From assembly GCA_964484305.1 (NCBI GenBank), contig CAZAEI010000011.1, positions 1-36,274 on the forward strand: DNA of 36,274 nucleotides. Reading direction: 5' to 3'. The stretch's first letter is position 1. Each line of letters starts with the position of its first letter. This stretch comes from DAOVFN01 sp964484305 (GTDB lineage: Archaea; Aenigmatarchaeota; Aenigmatarchaeia; QMZP01). Position numbers and translations under genes: made by a program. The notes under the pieces were generated by a model. It ran no database searches. It was given only the letters and a program-made list of their open reading frames with translations, and was not told the origin of the DNA. Positions 33,269 to 36,274 of the stretch are shown in pieces.

Positions 33269-34988
33269 TTACATCACATGCTTGATTATATTTTTCATTT
33301 ACACCAACCCCGTTCCCTTCGGGAACGGCATGCACCGTCTCGCCTTGCACTCTGTTACGGGTCTGTCGCTCCGCGACAGCATGCACTGCAACGCCTTCTA
33401 GATTCTCACTCTCTACTTCTCTGTTCTCAACATTATCATTTGGTATACCGGGAAGCGCCTTCTCTATCTTTTGGTCACTCCCCTTTATATTACCGGTCGG
33501 TGCCCTGCCGGATGCGATTAGAAGTTTCTCCACAGTATTTATAAACCTTTCCTCGCTGCCCCCCGGTATGGTGGCCCCTCCTGCTCCTGCATGGCCCCCG
33601 CCCTGGCCACCCAGCTCCCCTGCGGCCCCGGCCATGACATCCTTCATGTTCAGTCCCTGCTTCACAAGCAAATCACCAACCCTTCCCGATACCTTTACCT
33701 GCCCGTCCCCTGTCCTGGCCATGGCAAAGACAGGCCTGTGGCAGTCCCCCCCGGGGACCAGGCAGGACTTCTCCACAACCGATGCCACATTGGATACAAT
33801 GTGCTCTGAAATTCTCTCCCCTGCCATTATATAGGCTGCATTCTCCGTTACCCTGACAAGCTCCGGGTGCTTCCTGACAAGGTCCACGGCCTTTCCTATC
33901 TCCCTCCTGTAGGCTGTCATGTTCCTGCCAATATCATGCACATAGCCCTCATCATTCAGGCATATGCCGACACCCATCCAGGCACTCCCGCTCTTTCCGC
34001 AGGCGTTCAGCACAGTGGCGAACTCATTCGCATCCCTAAACCCGCCAGGCTTGTCCAGCAGTTCATAAACATCCCCGAATATCCACTCCGGATTATCCTC
34101 ACCATTCCTTATCCTCTCCTTGATTATCCCGGTGGCCAGCCTCCTTGTCTCCTCCTCTGAGAGGCTTGCAAGGTTCCTCCACTCACCCGCGGGACCCTTC
34201 AGCTCGATTCCCAGCTCCCGGAGGAACTGGACACTCCCGGATTCCGAGCCGCTGACCTCGGGTATGTATGGCTCCATGGAATACTGCAGGGCCTTGTGTA
34301 TCGGCCTTCCGTACCTTCCCCACAGCCTCAGGCCCTTACAGAGCCTTATCTTCCCGGTCGCCTCGGCATCCTTCAGTATCTCCTTGTTTATCCCGAGGAG
34401 CCCCCAGTGGGGCCCTATCGAGCCTATCTGGGAGTCCCCGATTGCCCCTATGATGGCCAGCTCGCTCAGGTCCTTGTTGACAGGGCTCAGGGCCCTTGCC
34501 ATGAGGTAGCTGACCCCGGAGCCCGAGATGTCATCCTCTATCCCATTAAGGATGGGGTTGACATGGAACACCGCTCCTTCCGCCTCTCCATTGGATACGG
34601 ACCCGTCACTCCGTGACGGCATGTGCTCCCTCCCTCTGGTTATCTCCCCCTGAACCTGGTGGTGGTCCAGTATGATTATCTTCCTCCCCTCATCGAGCAG
34701 GTGCCTGTCAATCTCATCCAGGAAACCCGAGCCCAGGTCTGTAAACACGACCAGCAGATTGTCCTCCCCTGCCATTCCCGCCACATAATCCTCGCTCAGC
34801 TGCTGCACAAAAGACAGCCTGAACTCCTTTCCTTCCCTCTCAAGGGCCTTCACCACAATGGCCGCGCTGGCTATACCATCCGCGTCATAGTGCGACACCA
34901 CCCTTATGATGCCCGGAAAGCTCTTCACAACCCCTGCTGCCTTCACCGCTCCCCTCACGAGGTTCTCAAGCTGCTCAACCATCTCCAT
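33114..34988 (-). CDS. RecJ-like DHH single-strand nuclease with palindrome insertions
   Basis: A member of the archaeal RecJ/GAN (Cdc45-related) DHH family, probably a single-strand exonuclease linked to replication. Counting from the TTG at 35072, motif I is SHYDADG (60-66), DHH is LDHHQ (135-139), GAIGDSQIG (209-217) and DHHA1 GGGHAGAGG (491-499). I prefer the ATG at 34988, because the 28 codons before it include a palindromic element. A second element interrupts codons ~151-158 (between LDHHQ and HVNP), and two more lie in the tail. The core ends near residue 525; the remaining ~125 residues are low-complexity and pass through repeats and then 155 nt of rps3ae in another frame. An insertion that removed the original stop would explain this tail. 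Confidence 0.85.
   Translation of the reverse strand: MEMVEQLENLVRGAVKAAGVVKSFPGIIRVVSHYDADGIASAAIVVKALEREGKEFRLSFVQQLSEDYVAGMAGEDNLLVVFTDLGSGFLDEIDRHLLDEGRKIIILDHHQVQGEITRGREHMPSRSDGSVSNGEAEGAVFHVNPILNGIEDDISGSGVSYLMARALSPVNKDLSELAIIGAIGDSQIGSIGPHWGLLGINKEILKDAEATGKIRLCKGLRLWGRYGRPIHKALQYSMEPYIPEVSGSESGSVQFLRELGIELKGPAGEWRNLASLSEEETRRLATGIIKERIRNGEDNPEWIFGDVYELLDKPGGFRDANEFATVLNACGKSGSAWMGVGICLNDEGYVHDIGRNMTAYRREIGKAVDLVRKHPELVRVTENAAYIMAGERISEHIVSNVASVVEKSCLVPGGDCHRPVFAMARTGDGQVKVSGRVGDLLVKQGLNMKDVMAGAAGELGGQGGGHAGAGGATIPGGSEERFINTVEKLLIASGRAPTGNIKGSDQKIEKALPGIPNDNVENREVESENLEGVAVHAVAERQTRNRVQGETVHAVPEGNGVGVNEKYNQACDVNGKAEAKGTGAEGEGEGREGKDQGREAKGEAGGSPGSQKMERQGLVRYLFS
33269..33390. repeat. 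Two palindromic elements before rps3ae
   Basis: CCGTTCCC-TTC-GGGAACGG (33310-33328) followed by CATGCACC, and CTGTCGC-TCC-GCGACAG (33363-33379) followed by CATGCACT. The second is preceded by TCTGTTACGGGTC, shared with the copy at 35005. On the minus strand both lie inside the extended recJ-like frame and in the leader of rps3ae. Confidence 0.7.
34603..34630. repeat. Palindromic element inside the recJ-like gene
   Basis: CCGTCAC-TCC-GTGACGG (34603-34619) followed by CATGTGCTCC. It is read in frame on the minus strand as REHMPSRSDGSV, in a loop between the DHH motif and HVNP where related proteins usually have little extra sequence. Confidence 0.7.
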
Positions 34989-35004
34989 ATCCTTCGCCTT
35001 CCAT

Positions 35005-35087
35005 TCTGTTACGGGTCCGTCCTTCGGACGGCATGTGTTCCTTATCACTCTGACTTTGTTGCTCCCATTCAAGTCAGCATGTGCTCC
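35005..35087. repeat. Two palindromic elements at the recJ-like start
   Basis: CCGTCC-TTC-GGACGG (35017-35031) followed by CATGTGTTCC and preceded by TCTGTTACGGGTC. Next to it, TGACTT and AAGTCA (35051-35056, 35071-35076) flank a 14-nt loop and are followed by GCATGTGCTCC. Both share the tail of the family; the second has a longer loop. They occupy the leader of the recJ-like gene if translation begins at 34988. Confidence 0.65.
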
Positions 35088-35236
35088 TTCACTATCCAGT
35101 TAACTGGTAAGTATATTGTCCCCCAAATCTAATAAAACCACCCCCTTCTACTCTAACGGAAATCCACTTTCAGGACAAAGCCCGCCACATGCGGCCATAA
35201 CGGAATAAAGGAAAACGGAAATGCCCTATCCACAGC

Positions 35237-35246
35237 CCTATATACC
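35237..35246 (+). promoter_or_regulatory. TATA box for the XerA-type recombinase
   Basis: CCTATATACC is centred about 24 nt before the ATG at 35266. It lies inside the reading frame that begins at 35221, so the later ATG is the better start. Confidence 0.55.
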
Positions 35247-35265
35247 CCGTGGCCCAACCCTCAAC

Positions 35266-36129
35266 ATGGACCCCCAGGCCTGCCTCTCCCGGATGGAGCA
35301 GGAGATGAAACTCCGGAACCTCAGCAGGAAAACAACCAAATCCTACCTCTTCCATGTAAACCGATTCCTCGGGTTCACCCGGAAACCCCCTGCCTCAATA
35401 ACAGGGGATGACGTAAGGAAATACATATCCTACTTCTTCAGGGATGACGGGAGCAACTACTCTTCTGTGCGACAATGCCTGAGCTCACTCAATTTCCTCT
35501 TCAACATCGTTTTCCACAAAGACGTGCTCCTCAATATACCCTACCCCAAGAAGGAGCGAAGGCTCCCCACAGTCCTCACCAGGGAGGAGGTCTCCCTCCT
35601 ATTCTCCTCAACAACAAACCCGAAGCACCGCCTCCTCCTCAAGCTAATCTACTCCTGCGGCCTCCGCGTCTCCGAGGCAGCCACGCTCAAGACAACCGAC
35701 CTTGACCTCGACAACCGGACCCTTCACATCCGCTGCGGCAAGGGAAAACGCGACCGCATTGTCCCGATACCGGAGTCCCTTTGCAAGGAGATAAGGGAAT
35801 TTATCTTACCAAGCAACCAAAATCCATACCTATTTGTGTCCCGTCCAGGAAGGGAAGGACACCTCACAACAATGTCAGTTAATATGATTGTTAAGAAGGC
35901 CACGAGAAAGGCGGCCATCAAGAAATCTGTGCGTCCTCACACACTCCGCCACTCCTTTGCCACCCACCTTCTTGAGCAAGGAACAGACATCCGCTATATC
36001 CAGGAATTCCTTGGCCACAAACGCATAACCACAACCGAACTCTATACCCAGGTAAGCAGGGTTTCATTAAAGGGCATCAGCAACCCATTAGATAAACTCC
36101 CGGAAACAAAAGAGCACAAACCAAACTAG
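35266..36129 (+). CDS. xerA: Tyrosine recombinase, XerA type
   Basis: A site-specific recombinase of 287 residues, of the archaeal XerA type that resolves chromosome dimers at dif. An N-terminal SAM-like core-binding domain (about 10-90: MEQEMKLRNLSRKTTKSY) precedes the catalytic domain. The active-site set is complete: Arg134 (CGLRVSEAA), Lys159 (GKGKRDR), His225 and Arg228 (RPHTLRHSFATHLLE), His251 (LGHKRITTTE) and Tyr260 (TELYTQVS). ATG 35266 is chosen over 35221 from the TATA position; this also matches the family start. No dif site was recognised in the window. A mobile-element integrase is possible, but the length and lack of element boundaries favour a housekeeping role. Confidence 0.85.
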   Translation: MDPQACLSRMEQEMKLRNLSRKTTKSYLFHVNRFLGFTRKPPASITGDDVRKYISYFFRDDGSNYSSVRQCLSSLNFLFNIVFHKDVLLNIPYPKKERRLPTVLTREEVSLLFSSTTNPKHRLLLKLIYSCGLRVSEAATLKTTDLDLDNRTLHIRCGKGKRDRIVPIPESLCKEIREFILPSNQNPYLFVSRPGREGHLTTMSVNMIVKKATRKAAIKKSVRPHTLRHSFATHLLEQGTDIRYIQEFLGHKRITTTELYTQVSRVSLKGISNPLDKLPETKEHKPN

Positions 36130-36274
36130 CCAATCTAACCAACTTTATATAATACTTGTTATCTTCAATCGGGGGCCGGTTCATATACTTACCGAACAAA
36201 TTCGTAAGCTTTTTATTAACTGTATGTGTTTAGCTAACCCATATACTCCACCACCGATATCCTGAAATCTCAGT
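36130..36274. other. Intergenic end of window
   Basis: AT-rich sequence with a TTTATATAA stretch at about 36144 that could be a TATA box for a rightward gene outside the window, and a CTTTTTATT run (36209-36217) that could terminate xerA. GTTATCTT here resembles the first bases of repeat copies B and C, but the match does not extend further. Confidence 0.35.

Noticed and set aside
32332..33390. CRISPR-like array of repeats
   Set aside because: The copies have different stem sequences and irregular spacing, and no spacers of regular length; they are palindromic elements, not direct repeats.
35221..35265. Earlier start of xerA at 35221
   Set aside because: A TATA-like box lies inside this extension and the family start matches the ATG at 35266.

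Overview
The window looks like part of an archaeal genome, most likely from the DPANN assemblage. The evidence is an archaeal family B DNA polymerase with a C-terminal PCNA-binding peptide, archaeal EF-2, ribosomal protein S3Ae (eS1), a RecJ-like DHH nuclease, an archaeal-type glutamyl-tRNA synthetase, a ribose-1,5-bisphosphate isomerase, and a tRNA-splicing endonuclease whose three-unit layout and active-site spacing match the ARMAN epsilon2 type. TATA boxes lie about 22-31 nt before many first genes, suggesting leaderless mRNAs, while several operon-internal genes carry GGTGAT-like ribosome binding sites. No tRNA, rRNA or CRISPR was recognised.

Positions 1-16400 are a cell-surface region. 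A cysteine-rich secreted repeat protein (interrupted by a 100-N assembly gap) and a small membrane protein are followed by R15P isomerase and a PP-loop tRNA-thiolation-like protein. Then come two large membrane-anchored surface proteins: a 1947-residue beta-helix/Ig-like/MopE-motif protein with a cytoplasmic coiled coil, and a 756-residue relative. A membrane-anchored DsbA-like protein closes the block and could serve the cysteine-rich exported proteins. The two surface genes share a duplicated promoter block, and the second copy still carries a truncated 5' fragment of the PP-loop gene.

Positions 16700-28600 hold information-processing and housekeeping genes: PolB, a DUF3160 lipoprotein, EndA, GluRS, two small ORFs, an EamA-type transporter, a double-V4R regulator with a roadblock-like tail, and a frameshifted deoxyribosyltransferase-like gene. 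Positions 28582-35072 are a leftward block, recJ-like > rps3ae > EF-2 > deoxyribosyltransferase-like. EF-2 is interrupted in its P-loop by a 516-residue intein with two LAGLIDADG motifs. A XerA-type tyrosine recombinase ends the window.

The least explained signal is small palindromic DNA. One family (eight copies at 32332-35087) has stems that differ in sequence but stay paired, a 3-nt loop in seven of the eight, and a GCATGYNC-like tail. Copies sit in leaders and also in frame inside the recJ-like gene. A second, larger intergenic family (around 104-345, 12453-12540, 16484-16700, 23199-23310) strings several short hairpins together and also shows compensatory changes. These resemble REP-like or Rickettsia-type palindromic elements, or a structured RNA family. 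I cannot assign them to a known family from sequence alone.
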